Assembly: GCA_934755305.1 (NCBI GenBank)
Contig: CAKVLD010000052.1
Coordinates: 1 to 19,944, forward strand
Reading direction: 5' to 3'
Origin: an uncultured Clostridium sp.
GTDB lineage: Bacteria; Bacillota; Clostridia; Clostridiales; Clostridiaceae
DNA: 19,944 nt
Notes under the pieces: model-generated
Told to the model about the DNA's origin: nothing
The model's input: only the letters and a program-made list of their open reading frames with translations
Database searches by the model: none
Shown: piece after piece, positions 7,610 through 15,715 of the stretch
Layout of the letters: every line of letters starts with the position of its first letter
How positions within the stretch are numbered: position 1 is the stretch's first letter
Translations under genes and position numbers: made by a program

Positions 7610-8350
7610 TTATGCTGAAAACCCACCATCAACTATTAACGTTTGTCCATTAATATATGATGCTTCATCTGAAGCTAAAAATAAAACTACCGAAGCTACT
7701 TCACTTGCCTTTCCAAATCTTCTTTGCGGTATTAGCTTTTTCATAGATTCTAACTTCTTAATATCTCTAGTCATATCAGTATCTATATATCCAGGTGCTA
7801 CAACATTAATTCTTATATTTTTGCTTCCTATTTCCTTAACTAAGGATTTAGTCATACCAACAATTGCAGCTTTTGCTGCACAATAATTAGTTTGGCCTAA
7901 AACTCCATTAAAAGCAGCTATAGAACTCATATTCACTATTACTCCACTTCTATTTTTAATCATTTCAAAAGCTACTTTCTTAGTCATATTATATAATCCA
8001 ATTAAATTTGTATCTATCACCTTTTTCCATTCTTCCGAAGACTGTAATAACATTATTCCGTCTTTAATTATTCCAGCATTATTTACTAAAACATCTATCT
8101 TTGGTGTTGTAGATTTAATTTTTTCAACTACTACTTCACATTCATCTTCTTTTGAAACATCACATTTAAAAGACTTGCACTTATAGCCTTGGTCTTGCAG
8201 TTCTTTTTCTAACTCAAAAGCTAATTCATCACTTTTGGTATATACAAAATAAACTTCTCCACCTTCTTCACAAAACTTCCTTACAATTTCTGCTCCAATT
8301 CCTCTACTACCACCAGTAACTAGGATAACTTTATCCTTGAATCTATTCAT
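7610..8350 (-). CDS. FabG-like 3-oxoacyl-ACP reductase (ketoreductase, short-chain dehydrogenase)
   Basis: Classical SDR of 246 residues from the ATG at 8350. It shows the NAD(P) loop TGGSRGIG (12-19), NNAG (about 90-93), Asn115, and the catalytic Ser143, Tyr156 and Lys160 (NYCAAKAA), then NVVAPGYIDTDMT and a C-terminal GQTLIVDGGFSA. These are hallmarks of FabG, which reduces beta-ketoacyl-ACP to beta-hydroxyacyl-ACP with NADPH. Beside KS-alpha, KS-beta, dehydratase and ACP genes it should serve as the dedicated ketoreductase of the chain-building set. The start at 8350 is chosen because AGGAGG sits 11 nt upstream and it overlaps the KS-beta stop by 8 nt (ATGAATAG). A GTG at 8362 would add four residues but falls directly against the ribosome binding site. 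A housekeeping FabG role is less likely here. Confidence 0.92.
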   Translation of the reverse strand: MNRFKDKVILVTGGSRGIGAEIVRKFCEEGGEVYFVYTKSDELAFELEKELQDQGYKCKSFKCDVSKEDECEVVVEKIKSTTPKIDVLVNNAGIIKDGIMLLQSSEEWKKVIDTNLIGLYNMTKKVAFEMIKNRSGVIVNMSSIAAFNGVLGQTNYCAAKAAIVGMTKSLVKEIGSKNIRINVVAPGYIDTDMTRDIKKLESMKKLIPQRRFGKASEVASVVLFLASDEASYINGQTLIVDGGFSA

Positions 8351-9524
8351 TATAATTTTCACCTCCTACCTTTTTAAGAATTATACTTATAATATCACCT
8401 GTTTCAGAATATCCATTTGCCAAAACATATTTAAAATCTTTATTAATACATTCAGTATTAATATTTATAATAGTACTGTTTGAATTGCATCCATAAGCTT
8501 TTGGTAATTTTCCTTCTTTAATTACAGTCGCTCCTACTGCAGTGTTTAAGCATATATTAGTTCCTAGAGAATCTCCAAAAATACCTTTCACAGTTGTTAC
8601 AGGTACATCTTTCCCAAATATATCTGATATTGCTCCTTCTTCAGCCTTATCTAATGAAATATGTTCTCCTGCAGCACTAATTATTGCATCAATATCTTTA
8701 GGATTTATTCCAGCTTCCTTTATAGCTATATTCATACAATCTTTAAAGTTATCTTTTTCAAAATACTTTATTGCCTCTTCATTATTACCAGTTTTTCTAA
8801 CTATAGATATATTACTTATTTCACAAAATACTTTTTCATCTTCTAAATACTTTGAATTTTCTCTTTCTAATATTAAAGTAACACCACATTCCTTTAACTT
8901 AATACCTTTTGGATTATCAGAATATGGATGACACTCATTAGAACTTTCTTTCGCTACATAAGATTGTTTTTTATAATAATTTAATTTTTCACTTGTATAA
9001 ACATCGTATGAACCACATAATAATATTTCAGCTCTTCCTTGCCTTAATAACACATTAGAATAATTTAATGCATTTTCTGATTTGAACATTATGCTTTCTC
9101 CTTTAAGCTTATACTTCATAGCTACCCCTGCTATACATGAGTTTCCAACTGTTGATGAAAACATTATAGGACTAACTAGTTCAATTCCTTTGCTGTATAA
9201 GGACTTTAATACAGATAAACTACTATCTATACTAGGAGAAAATACTGAAAAAATTGTTCCTATATCATAACTGTCATAAGAAATTTTATCTAATCCTCTA
9301 CCTTCAAAAGCTTGAGTTGAAGAAATATAAGCTAAAACAGATGCTCTATTCATTCTACGTACATCTTTAATATATGGTCTTTTTATACACACTAAATCTA
9401 TCATATCTTTCTCTTTGTTCGACTCATTAAATTCATAAGAGAATAATTGTTTTTTAAATTCTTCATAATTATTACTAATAGTTGAAATCACATCGATCCC
9501 AGATATATATACAGAATTACTCAT
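8343..9524 (-). CDS. Ketosynthase-like protein without catalytic triad (KS-beta / chain-length-factor type)
   Basis: The 393-residue protein has the thiolase/ketosynthase fold order but lacks the catalytic residues. No cysteine is found where the nucleophile belongs (GESIMFKSENAL, 142-153; the nearest Cys are 130 and 170). The first histidine motif HGTGT is replaced by AAGEHIS (Ala in place of His), and the second, GH-x-LG, by GDSLG (Asp in place of His). Other landmarks remain: RQGRAEILLCG, TTVKGIFGDSLGTN and a C-terminal NGYSETGDIISIILKK. The combination matches the non-condensing subunit of type II polyketide synthase KS heterodimers, which sets chain length, though it lacks the Gln typical of actinomycete factors. 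The catalytic partner is encoded two genes upstream. AAAGGAGG precedes the ATG, which overlaps the dehydratase stop by 8 nt. The region around the lost cysteine is about five residues shorter than usual. Confidence 0.85.
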   Translation of the reverse strand: MSNSVYISGIDVISTISNNYEEFKKQLFSYEFNESNKEKDMIDLVCIKRPYIKDVRRMNRASVLAYISSTQAFEGRGLDKISYDSYDIGTIFSVFSPSIDSSLSVLKSLYSKGIELVSPIMFSSTVGNSCIAGVAMKYKLKGESIMFKSENALNYSNVLLRQGRAEILLCGSYDVYTSEKLNYYKKQSYVAKESSNECHPYSDNPKGIKLKECGVTLILERENSKYLEDEKVFCEISNISIVRKTGNNEEAIKYFEKDNFKDCMNIAIKEAGINPKDIDAIISAAGEHISLDKAEEGAISDIFGKDVPVTTVKGIFGDSLGTNICLNTAVGATVIKEGKLPKAYGCNSNSTIININTECINKDFKYVLANGYSETGDIISIILKKVGGENYNE

Positions 9525-9951
9525 ATGTTACCTCCTTTAAAACATATGACAATTTCCCTTCAGCTACCTTTTCATCTTCTACATAACATTTTGCTGAAAC
9601 TATCACATAGTTATTTATCATGTTTTCTAGTTTAACTTTTATGGTTATGACATCACCTGGAAAAACAGGTTTAATAAATTTAACTCGTTCTACTTTAGCT
9701 AATTGCCCAAATAAGTTTTTCTCTACAGCATTTTTATTATTATCCACAAATAAAAACCCACTCGCTTGTCCCATAGCTTCTATCATTAAAACTCCAGGAA
9801 ATATAGGTTTTTCAGGATAATGTCCAACACTCCATGGCTCATTATATGAAACATTCTTTGTCGCAACAACACTCTCCATATATTTACTTTCTATAACTTT
9901 GTCTATCATAACAAATGGATATCTATGTTTTACTATATCTAATATATTCAT
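9517..9951 (-). CDS. FabZ-like 3-hydroxyacyl-ACP dehydratase
   Basis: From the ATG at 9951 the protein has 144 residues, the normal FabZ length. It opens with the family signature HRYPFVMIDKV and contains GHYPEKPIFPGVLMIEAMGQ with the catalytic pair His44 and Glu58 at the standard 14-residue spacing, on a hot-dog fold. It should dehydrate beta-hydroxyacyl-ACP to trans-2-enoyl-ACP. With no enoyl reductase gene in the cluster, the double bonds it makes would remain in the growing chain. The upstream GTG at 9963 would overlap the GGAGG and is not favoured; ATG at 9951 is 5 nt from that GGAGG and 11 nt after the KS-alpha stop. The end overlaps the KS-beta start by 8 nt (ATGAGTAA). Confidence 0.92.
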   Translation of the reverse strand: MNILDIVKHRYPFVMIDKVIESKYMESVVATKNVSYNEPWSVGHYPEKPIFPGVLMIEAMGQASGFLFVDNNKNAVEKNLFGQLAKVERVKFIKPVFPGDVITIKVKLENMINNYVIVSAKCYVEDEKVAEGKLSYVLKEVTYE

Positions 9952-9962
9952 AAAATCCTCCA

Positions 9963-11168
9963 CTATCTATAATACTTACAGATTCCTATGCTACCTGAAT
10001 TACCAGCAAAAGCAAATGAATTTGATATACATACATCAAAAGGAATTGATTCTTTTTCATTTGTAACTAATTTCAAGTTTTCAGACATATCCATAGGATT
10101 TTCAACTGAAATAGAAATTGGCATCTTTCCTATATTCATACCTAATAAGCATGTAGCTAATTCTATTGTTCCTGCTGCCCCTAAACAATGACCAAATAAA
10201 GATTTACTAGATGAGAACCATATATTTTTTATATTTTCATTTTCAGAAAGCACTCTTTCCATTGCTTTTAATTCCATCTCATCATTAGCACTTGTTCCTG
10301 TACCGTGAGTATTTATGTATAAAATGCTATCTTCCCTAAAATCATATTTTTTTATAATTTCATTCATACATACATACGCTCCTGTTCCAGTAGGATCTGG
10401 AGATGTAATATGATATGCATCATTTTTAGAGTTATAAGCAAATATTTCTCCATAAATTTTTGCTCCTCGCTTAAGTGCAACTTCTTCACTTTCTAATAAT
10501 AAGAAAGCTGATGCTTCACCAAGATTTATACCAGTTCTTAGCTTATCAAATGGCTTACATAAATTTTCACTCATATTATTCATAGAATTAAATCCCGCAA
10601 CACTTACATCACTTATTACATCTACTCCTGCTGCAACAACTACATCAACATTTCCTGAACTAATTAGGTCGTACCCTATTCCTACTGAAGTAGTTCCTGA
10701 TACACATGCTGAATTTATAAAATAAAGCTCTCCTCTATTTCCTATTAAACTATTTAATTCGTATAATGATTCTGAATTTCTATAATTTAACTCTGAACAA
10801 TCTATTTCCTCATTATTATTGCTTAATTGTTCAAACTGATCATCTAAAGGTAATGAAGGCAAATTAGCAGTTCCTATTGTAAAAGCTCCTCTAGAGCCAA
10901 AGCTTTCTATATATTCTTTATTAACATTTGCATCTTCAAACATCTCTTCTATGGTTTTTTTTGCAATATAATTAAATTTTTCAACTCTAGATAAGTTCAC
11001 GTCAAGTTTTATCTCACCACAATATTCTGTATATGAATTCAATCTTTGCATTATTTTGCTAGGTTTTATTCCACAAATACCTTCTACCAATGCCTTACAT
11101 AATTCCTCTTTATTATTAGCATTTGAAACCATAACCCCAATACCTGTTACAACAACTCTTTTATTCAT
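9963..11168 (-). CDS. Catalytic beta-ketoacyl-ACP synthase (KS-alpha, FabF-like)
   Basis: From the ATG at 11168 the protein has 401 residues, typical of FabF/KS-alpha. It has the start NKRVVVTGIGVM, the nucleophile Cys155 in INSACVSGT, His288 in NTHGTGTS, Lys322 and His327 in SSSKSLFGHCLGAAG, and the C-terminal NSFAFAGNSGSIG glycine-rich loop. It therefore should perform decarboxylative Claisen condensation of malonyl-ACP with an acyl chain. Its gene lies directly after the ACP gene, and a catalytically dead homologue follows two genes on, as in type II polyketide synthase KS-alpha/KS-beta pairs. AAAGGTGA lies upstream at normal distance from this ATG; a GTG at 11177 would fall inside that Shine-Dalgarno sequence. 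Divergence from housekeeping FabF (for example the Val after the active Cys) supports a specialised role. Confidence 0.92.
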   Translation of the reverse strand: MNKRVVVTGIGVMVSNANNKEELCKALVEGICGIKPSKIMQRLNSYTEYCGEIKLDVNLSRVEKFNYIAKKTIEEMFEDANVNKEYIESFGSRGAFTIGTANLPSLPLDDQFEQLSNNNEEIDCSELNYRNSESLYELNSLIGNRGELYFINSACVSGTTSVGIGYDLISSGNVDVVVAAGVDVISDVSVAGFNSMNNMSENLCKPFDKLRTGINLGEASAFLLLESEEVALKRGAKIYGEIFAYNSKNDAYHITSPDPTGTGAYVCMNEIIKKYDFREDSILYINTHGTGTSANDEMELKAMERVLSENENIKNIWFSSSKSLFGHCLGAAGTIELATCLLGMNIGKMPISISVENPMDMSENLKLVTNEKESIPFDVCISNSFAFAGNSGSIGICKYYR

Positions 11169-11179
11169 ATAAATCACCT

Positions 11180-11476
11180 TTATTCAACACTTGCATTTGC
11201 CATTACATAATCAGCTAATGTACTTACTGATTTAAATACTTCTGGATTTTTATCTGTATCTAGTTTTATAGTAAATAACTCTTGAATACCAACAATTATC
11301 TCTAAAGCATCAACAGAGTCTAAACCTAATCCTTCTTCTATTTTCTCTTCTCCTCTATTAATTACTTCACTATCAAAAAGTAATGTATCATCTTTTATAT
11401 CTTCAACTGTAATATCTAACATTAATCTATCAATCAACATTTCCTTTATTTTTAAAACAACTTCACTTCTATTCAT
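11180..11476 (-). CDS. Acyl carrier protein
   Basis: The 98-residue acidic protein has the carrier motif GLGLDSVDALEI with the phosphopantetheine Ser54, then helix III (IIVGIQELFTIKL) and the usual C-terminal helix (STLADYVM). The family is usually about 75-90 residues; here the loop between helices I and II (residues 35-49, SEVINRGEEKIEEGL) is longer than usual. It should carry the growing acyl chain for the ketosynthase, ketoreductase and dehydratase encoded just downstream, and may be the donor for the BtrH-like acyltransferase encoded just upstream. No phosphopantetheinyl transferase gene is in the window, so a housekeeping enzyme must activate it. GAGGG precedes the ATG; the gene starts 14 nt after the acyltransferase stop. 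Confidence 0.93.
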   Translation of the reverse strand: MNRSEVVLKIKEMLIDRLMLDITVEDIKDDTLLFDSEVINRGEEKIEEGLGLDSVDALEIIVGIQELFTIKLDTDKNPEVFKSVSTLADYVMANASVE

Positions 11477-11490
11477 AATAATCCCTCACT

Positions 11491-12567
11491 TTATAAATTT
11501 TCTTTTAATATTAATTCAAATATATTTTTTTCTAGGTTATATATTTTTTCTAAAACTTCAATTAATTTCTTGGTTTGTTCCAAAATGTCCTTAGTATATC
11601 TAACTTTAAACGCAATCTTCTTCCACTCTCCTGCATCTTCAGTAAGCATTTCAACTATTTTATCCATATTCTCATTCTTTATCTCAAACTTTTCAATAAA
11701 CCTTTGAACAAATCTTAAATATAACCTTCTATAAAAAGTTCCTGAAACTTCGTCTTCTGTTCTTATTAAAGAACAAATTGTAGATACTTGCATTGTTAAA
11801 TAATTTTTATACTTATTATCTTCAGACTTAATAGCTTTATTATAAGTTCTCTGTAAAAATTCATAAAAATCTTTTATTTGACTAATAGGTCCATCATCAC
11901 TAAGCATATACTTACTTTGTTCTATTAAGGAATCAATGTACATAGATTTTGGTATTTCTTTTATCATGCCATTATTATCTTTAATCACATACCACAAACC
12001 TTCTTCCATCATGAACTTTCCTTGTTGATGAATCCCTTTATTTAAAGAGCTCATTTGTAAAGTTTCAATTTTATCAGTCATAGCATCTACAACTTGTAAT
12101 GTTTTAGCTTTAAGGTCATACCCTAAAATCATTATGCAATGATATCTATTATGAGGTAAGTTCTTATCACTTAGATAATCCATATAATAAATATCAGTAT
12201 TAACTACAACTGGTCTTCCATTAGCAACTTCGCTTAAAATTTCATAATCAAACGGCTTGTCCCAAAATCTTTTTGGCTTATATGTTGATATAGATTCTTT
12301 AATAGTTATGTTTATCTTCTCGCAAAAGTTTTTTTCCACTTCAAAATTTCTTCCTGTTACTCCAAGAATATTAACGGAACCTGCTGGTACATCCATTAAA
12401 GTAAAGTCTAATCCACAACCAAGACCAAATAATTCATTTATAGTAACATCAGCTTTATAGTATCTTACAAGCCCTAAAAATGTAGCAAGTCTACAATCTC
12501 CATCTTCTTTATGTGTTTTTATTTCTTCATCCTTCCATACATATTTTTTAATAAGCTTATTATTCAT
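11491..12567 (-). CDS. BtrH-like (butirosin BtrH N-terminal domain) papain-fold acyltransferase
   Basis: From the ATG at 12567 the protein has 358 residues. The first 180 resemble the BtrH N-terminal/C39-like papain-type fold: Cys25 in DGDCRLATFLGL, FGLGCGLDF, GRPVVVNTDIYYMDY, His143 in HNRYHCIMILGYD, and Asp161 in LQVVDAMTD, a plausible Cys-His-Asp triad. The rest is helical (about 200-358) and not recognised. Known BtrH moves an acyl group from the carrier protein BtrI to an aminoglycoside amine. Here an ACP gene follows immediately, so transfer of the polyketide acyl chain from ACP to an amine, perhaps of the peptide or aminoacyl product, is the simplest idea. A cysteine peptidase that trims the leader is the main alternative. 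The start is chosen because it overlaps the ATPase stop by 8 nt (ATGAATAA) behind GGAGAAG; TTG/ATG codons at 12582-12585 would add up to six residues. Confidence 0.75.
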   Translation of the reverse strand: MNNKLIKKYVWKDEEIKTHKEDGDCRLATFLGLVRYYKADVTINELFGLGCGLDFTLMDVPAGSVNILGVTGRNFEVEKNFCEKINITIKESISTYKPKRFWDKPFDYEILSEVANGRPVVVNTDIYYMDYLSDKNLPHNRYHCIMILGYDLKAKTLQVVDAMTDKIETLQMSSLNKGIHQQGKFMMEEGLWYVIKDNNGMIKEIPKSMYIDSLIEQSKYMLSDDGPISQIKDFYEFLQRTYNKAIKSEDNKYKNYLTMQVSTICSLIRTEDEVSGTFYRRLYLRFVQRFIEKFEIKNENMDKIVEMLTEDAGEWKKIAFKVRYTKDILEQTKKLIEVLEKIYNLEKNIFELILKENL

Positions 12568-13228
12568 TGCAAACTTCTCCATCAACTATTTTAATAATTC
12601 TATTTGCATACTTTGCATGTTCTAATGAATGAGTAACTTGTATTATTGTTGTTCCCATTTCTTCATTTATCTTTTTAAACAACTCCATTACATCTTGTCC
12701 TGTTTTGTAATCTAAGTTACCAGTAGGTTCATCTGCAAAAATTATCTTTGGATTTGCATAAATTGCTCTTGCTATAGCTACTCTTTGTTGTTGTCCTCCT
12801 GATAATTCATATGGAAAAGATTTTAAATGTTTTTCTAAAGAAACTAATTTTACAATTTTATTTAGTCTCTCAACATCTATCTTTTCATTATCAATTAGCT
12901 TTGGTAATAAAATATTGTCTTGAACATTCATTTCTGATATTAGATTATAAAATTGATATACAAACCCTATACTATTTCTTCTCATATCGCATTTTTCTTT
13001 ATCTGAAAGCTTATCTATATCTTTTCCTAATAGATAAATTGAACCAGAGGTTTTTTCTTCCATTCCGCTTAACAAATATAACAGCGTACTTTTCCCTGAT
13101 CCTGATGGACCTATGATAGAAACAAACTCTTTTTCTTTTATACTTAAAGTAACATTATTAATTACTTTTGTTTTTATTTTTCCCAAGTTATATTCTTTAT
13201 ATAAATTCTCAGTTCTTACTATATCCAT
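12560..13228 (-). CDS. ABC transporter ATP-binding protein (MacB/LolD type)
   Basis: The 222-residue protein holds every ATPase motif: Walker A GPSGSGKST (40-48), Q-loop Gln92, signature LSGGQQQ (142-148), Walker B IIFADEP (162-168) with Glu167, D-loop, and the switch histidine in VTHSLEHA (about 201). The sequence style (NLYKEYNLGKIKTKVINNV, and TGNLD after Walker B) is that of the MacB/LolD/FtsE group, which pairs with FtsX-type permeases. The permease gene ends 24 nt upstream. Together they would form a mechanotransmission-type ABC system for export of the finished lipopeptide-like product, or for self-protection, at the membrane. GGGAG precedes the ATG. Confidence 0.95.
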   Translation of the reverse strand: MDIVRTENLYKEYNLGKIKTKVINNVTLSIKEKEFVSIIGPSGSGKSTLLYLLSGMEEKTSGSIYLLGKDIDKLSDKEKCDMRRNSIGFVYQFYNLISEMNVQDNILLPKLIDNEKIDVERLNKIVKLVSLEKHLKSFPYELSGGQQQRVAIARAIYANPKIIFADEPTGNLDYKTGQDVMELFKKINEEMGTTIIQVTHSLEHAKYANRIIKIVDGEVCNE

Positions 13229-13252
13229 AATTAATTCTCCCTTTCTACAACA

Positions 13253-15682
13253 TTAACTTTTTAGATTTTCAATTAACTTTTTCTTTGATTTTCCAACATA
13301 TCCAACTGCTAAAAATAAATTAATTATTGATACACAGAAGATTATTACGAATAAGACTATTATAGTTTCTTTAGAATAAGTTAATGGAATTGGAATTTCT
13401 ATAGATTTCATTACTTTTTCTAATATATTAACTATTATAAAGGTTGAACCTAAAGCATAAACAAAACCTATCATTGAACTAAATAACACTTCATATATAA
13501 TCATTTTAGTTAATGAAGAAATTCTATATCCGTAAGAATACATAGTTGCTAACTCTTTTCTTCTAAATATATAGCTAAGCTTGTAATTGCTATATATACC
13601 TACTAAATTACTTATTGCAATAAATATTGCAAATGCATAAAATAACATAAATAACTGTTTACTATTCTTCTCATCTTTTTCTATCATTTCGTCTATAGAT
13701 TTATATTTATAATTAGTACAAGTTAACTTTGAACTTAATTCATTGTCCATATTTTTATCTGAATTAGATATTAAATATACTCCATTATCTTTTTTTACTG
13801 ATTCATACTTTGATATAAAGGATATATCACCAAGCTCTTGTAATGTATCAGCTATACCCACAATATTATATTTATTACTCAAATCTCCATCTGAACATTC
13901 TACTTTATCCCCTAATGCAAGACTATATCTGTCTGCAAGTATTTTTGTAATAACTATATTAAAATCATTATTAAAATCTTCGTTATTAAATCCTTCTGTC
14001 CATTTAATCTTTAAGTTTATAAAGTTTTTCTCTAATCTCATTGGATCATCTACACTTAATATTGCTATCTTTTTATCATCATTAAATAATAATTCTGATG
14101 AATTATAAAAATAATAATCTTTTATAGAATCACAATTTTTAATAACATCTCTATCCTCTTCTAAGAATGAGTCATCTACTCTTAAAAATGCATCAGCGTA
14201 ATAATCGTAATAAAAACTGCTCAACCCTTTTAATGTACTAAATGCTAAAGTACATATTAGTAATAAGAATAACGAAATAGTTATTGTTGTAGAGATAGTT
14301 TTTCTAACGAAGAAATTGTTAATAGTATTTTTTATTGAAATAAAAAATACTCCTCTTTTAGGTTTTGAACTTAACAGCTTATTTATAGCCCAATATAGGA
14401 CTTTTAAAATATTAAGTAAAGCTATAAACGCTAATACTAAAGCTGACACTAAAAACATATTACTTTTAATTTCCATAGTATTAAGTATAATTAGTAATCC
14501 TATTAATACTACTAATGATATATAGTTAATTGGTTTTAGTGTATTATCTACATATACTGATGTAGAATTTAATAGTATTTCTTTATCAGACTTTTTAAGA
14601 ATATTGTTTAAAGGACTTATAGTACTATATATTGTTATAGCTATTCCAATAGCTATAGTTATTACTGCTGTAATCAAAAAATCTTCTGGTGATTGATTTA
14701 ATTTATCTAACTTCAAAATATAAGTATTATATAAGTTGATACAAACCTCTCCTAATGCAGTACCCAGAATTGATCCAATTAATGCAATACCTAAAGCAAA
14801 TCCACTAAATATTCTCTTTATCTTTTTCTTAGTCATACCAATACTTCTTAAAGTACCTATATAATTACATCTTTGAATAATGAATATTCTATTAGCAGAT
14901 TCTAAAATATCATAACTACTACACAGAATTATTACAAATATTATTCCTAATACTCCATAATAAGATTTAAGATTTGAATTTATCATCTCATTACTTATTG
15001 ATTTTTCTGTTACCATATCTTCATTATCAACTTTTGAAATTAATTCTTCTTTTGATATGCTGCTATTATATATATATTGGCTTGTTACATAGTCACTTTC
15101 TATCTTTAATTTATCTGTTAATACCTCTCTTGGTACTAAAACTATACTTTCATTGCTATTTAAAAAATTATTATTCTCATTAATGCATAGGACTTTAAAT
15201 TCAATTTCTAATCCACTAATTTTAATCTTTACAGTATCATTATCTGATATTCCAAGCTTTTCACTTACATTTTTATTTATTATTATTTCATCTTTTACGA
15301 AATCTTTACTTAAAGCACATTGATTTTCAATTACATTTCCAAATACATCTTGAAATTTTGATAAATCTACTCCCCAAAAGTCACATTTTAATTCTTTATC
15401 TTTATATGTAACTAATCCATTACTACTAAATACCCCTAAGGATGAGCTATCCTCTATCTTAATTTCCTTAAATGCATTAAACTTTTTATCATATAATACA
15501 TAATCACTAGTTCCTACTTTACTTCCACGTATATCCTGTTCCATTGACTGTTTAATTAAATTCACAACATTCATAGAAGCAAATATAGTCATACATGTAA
15601 TTACTATAGTTATTAAAATCAACGGTATTCTTGCTTCTTTTTTTGCTTCAGACTTCAATAAACTTAAAATTATCTTTTTCAT
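13253..15682 (-). CDS. ABC transporter permease with two FtsX domains
   Basis: The 809-residue membrane protein follows the BceB/FtsX-like plan. A first transmembrane helix (about 18-40) is followed by a large extracytoplasmic region (about 45-235). Three or more helices follow (around 240-262, 295-320, 335-358), then helices near 390-440 and 465-490, a second extracytoplasmic domain (about 495-680), and three final helices (near 685-705, 740-762, 782-803). Both FtsX domains have the family feature of helix-linking loops with RRKE- or RSIGMTKKK-type basic stretches (RSIGMTKKKIKR; FRRKELATMYSYGYR). Duplicated FtsX permeases act as exporters or as resistance/sensing pumps for membrane-active peptides. 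The ATPase partner is encoded 24 nt downstream. AGGAGG lies before the ATG. Directly after the M50 protease gene in the same operon. Confidence 0.9.
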   Translation of the reverse strand: MKKIILSLLKSEAKKEARIPLILITIVITCMTIFASMNVVNLIKQSMEQDIRGSKVGTSDYVLYDKKFNAFKEIKIEDSSSLGVFSSNGLVTYKDKELKCDFWGVDLSKFQDVFGNVIENQCALSKDFVKDEIIINKNVSEKLGISDNDTVKIKISGLEIEFKVLCINENNNFLNSNESIVLVPREVLTDKLKIESDYVTSQYIYNSSISKEELISKVDNEDMVTEKSISNEMINSNLKSYYGVLGIIFVIILCSSYDILESANRIFIIQRCNYIGTLRSIGMTKKKIKRIFSGFALGIALIGSILGTALGEVCINLYNTYILKLDKLNQSPEDFLITAVITIAIGIAITIYSTISPLNNILKKSDKEILLNSTSVYVDNTLKPINYISLVVLIGLLIILNTMEIKSNMFLVSALVLAFIALLNILKVLYWAINKLLSSKPKRGVFFISIKNTINNFFVRKTISTTITISLFLLLICTLAFSTLKGLSSFYYDYYADAFLRVDDSFLEEDRDVIKNCDSIKDYYFYNSSELLFNDDKKIAILSVDDPMRLEKNFINLKIKWTEGFNNEDFNNDFNIVITKILADRYSLALGDKVECSDGDLSNKYNIVGIADTLQELGDISFISKYESVKKDNGVYLISNSDKNMDNELSSKLTCTNYKYKSIDEMIEKDEKNSKQLFMLFYAFAIFIAISNLVGIYSNYKLSYIFRRKELATMYSYGYRISSLTKMIIYEVLFSSMIGFVYALGSTFIIVNILEKVMKSIEIPIPLTYSKETIIVLFVIIFCVSIINLFLAVGYVGKSKKKLIENLKS

Positions 15683-15715
15683 TCAAACCTCCTATCTATA
15701 TACACATATCTCACG

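Noticed and set aside
7434..7886. 150-codon plus-strand open frame across the NRPS/ketoreductase junction
   Set aside because: Antisense to two genes with full catalytic motifs; no ribosome binding site or family resemblance.
8343..9524. Second active FabF-type ketosynthase
   Set aside because: The Cys and both His positions are replaced, so an active condensing enzyme is not supported; called as a KS-beta-like partner instead.
13253..15682. Bacteriocin-type ABC exporter with a C39 peptidase
   Set aside because: The permease is FtsX-type with two domains and its ATPase is encoded separately; neither carries a peptidase domain.
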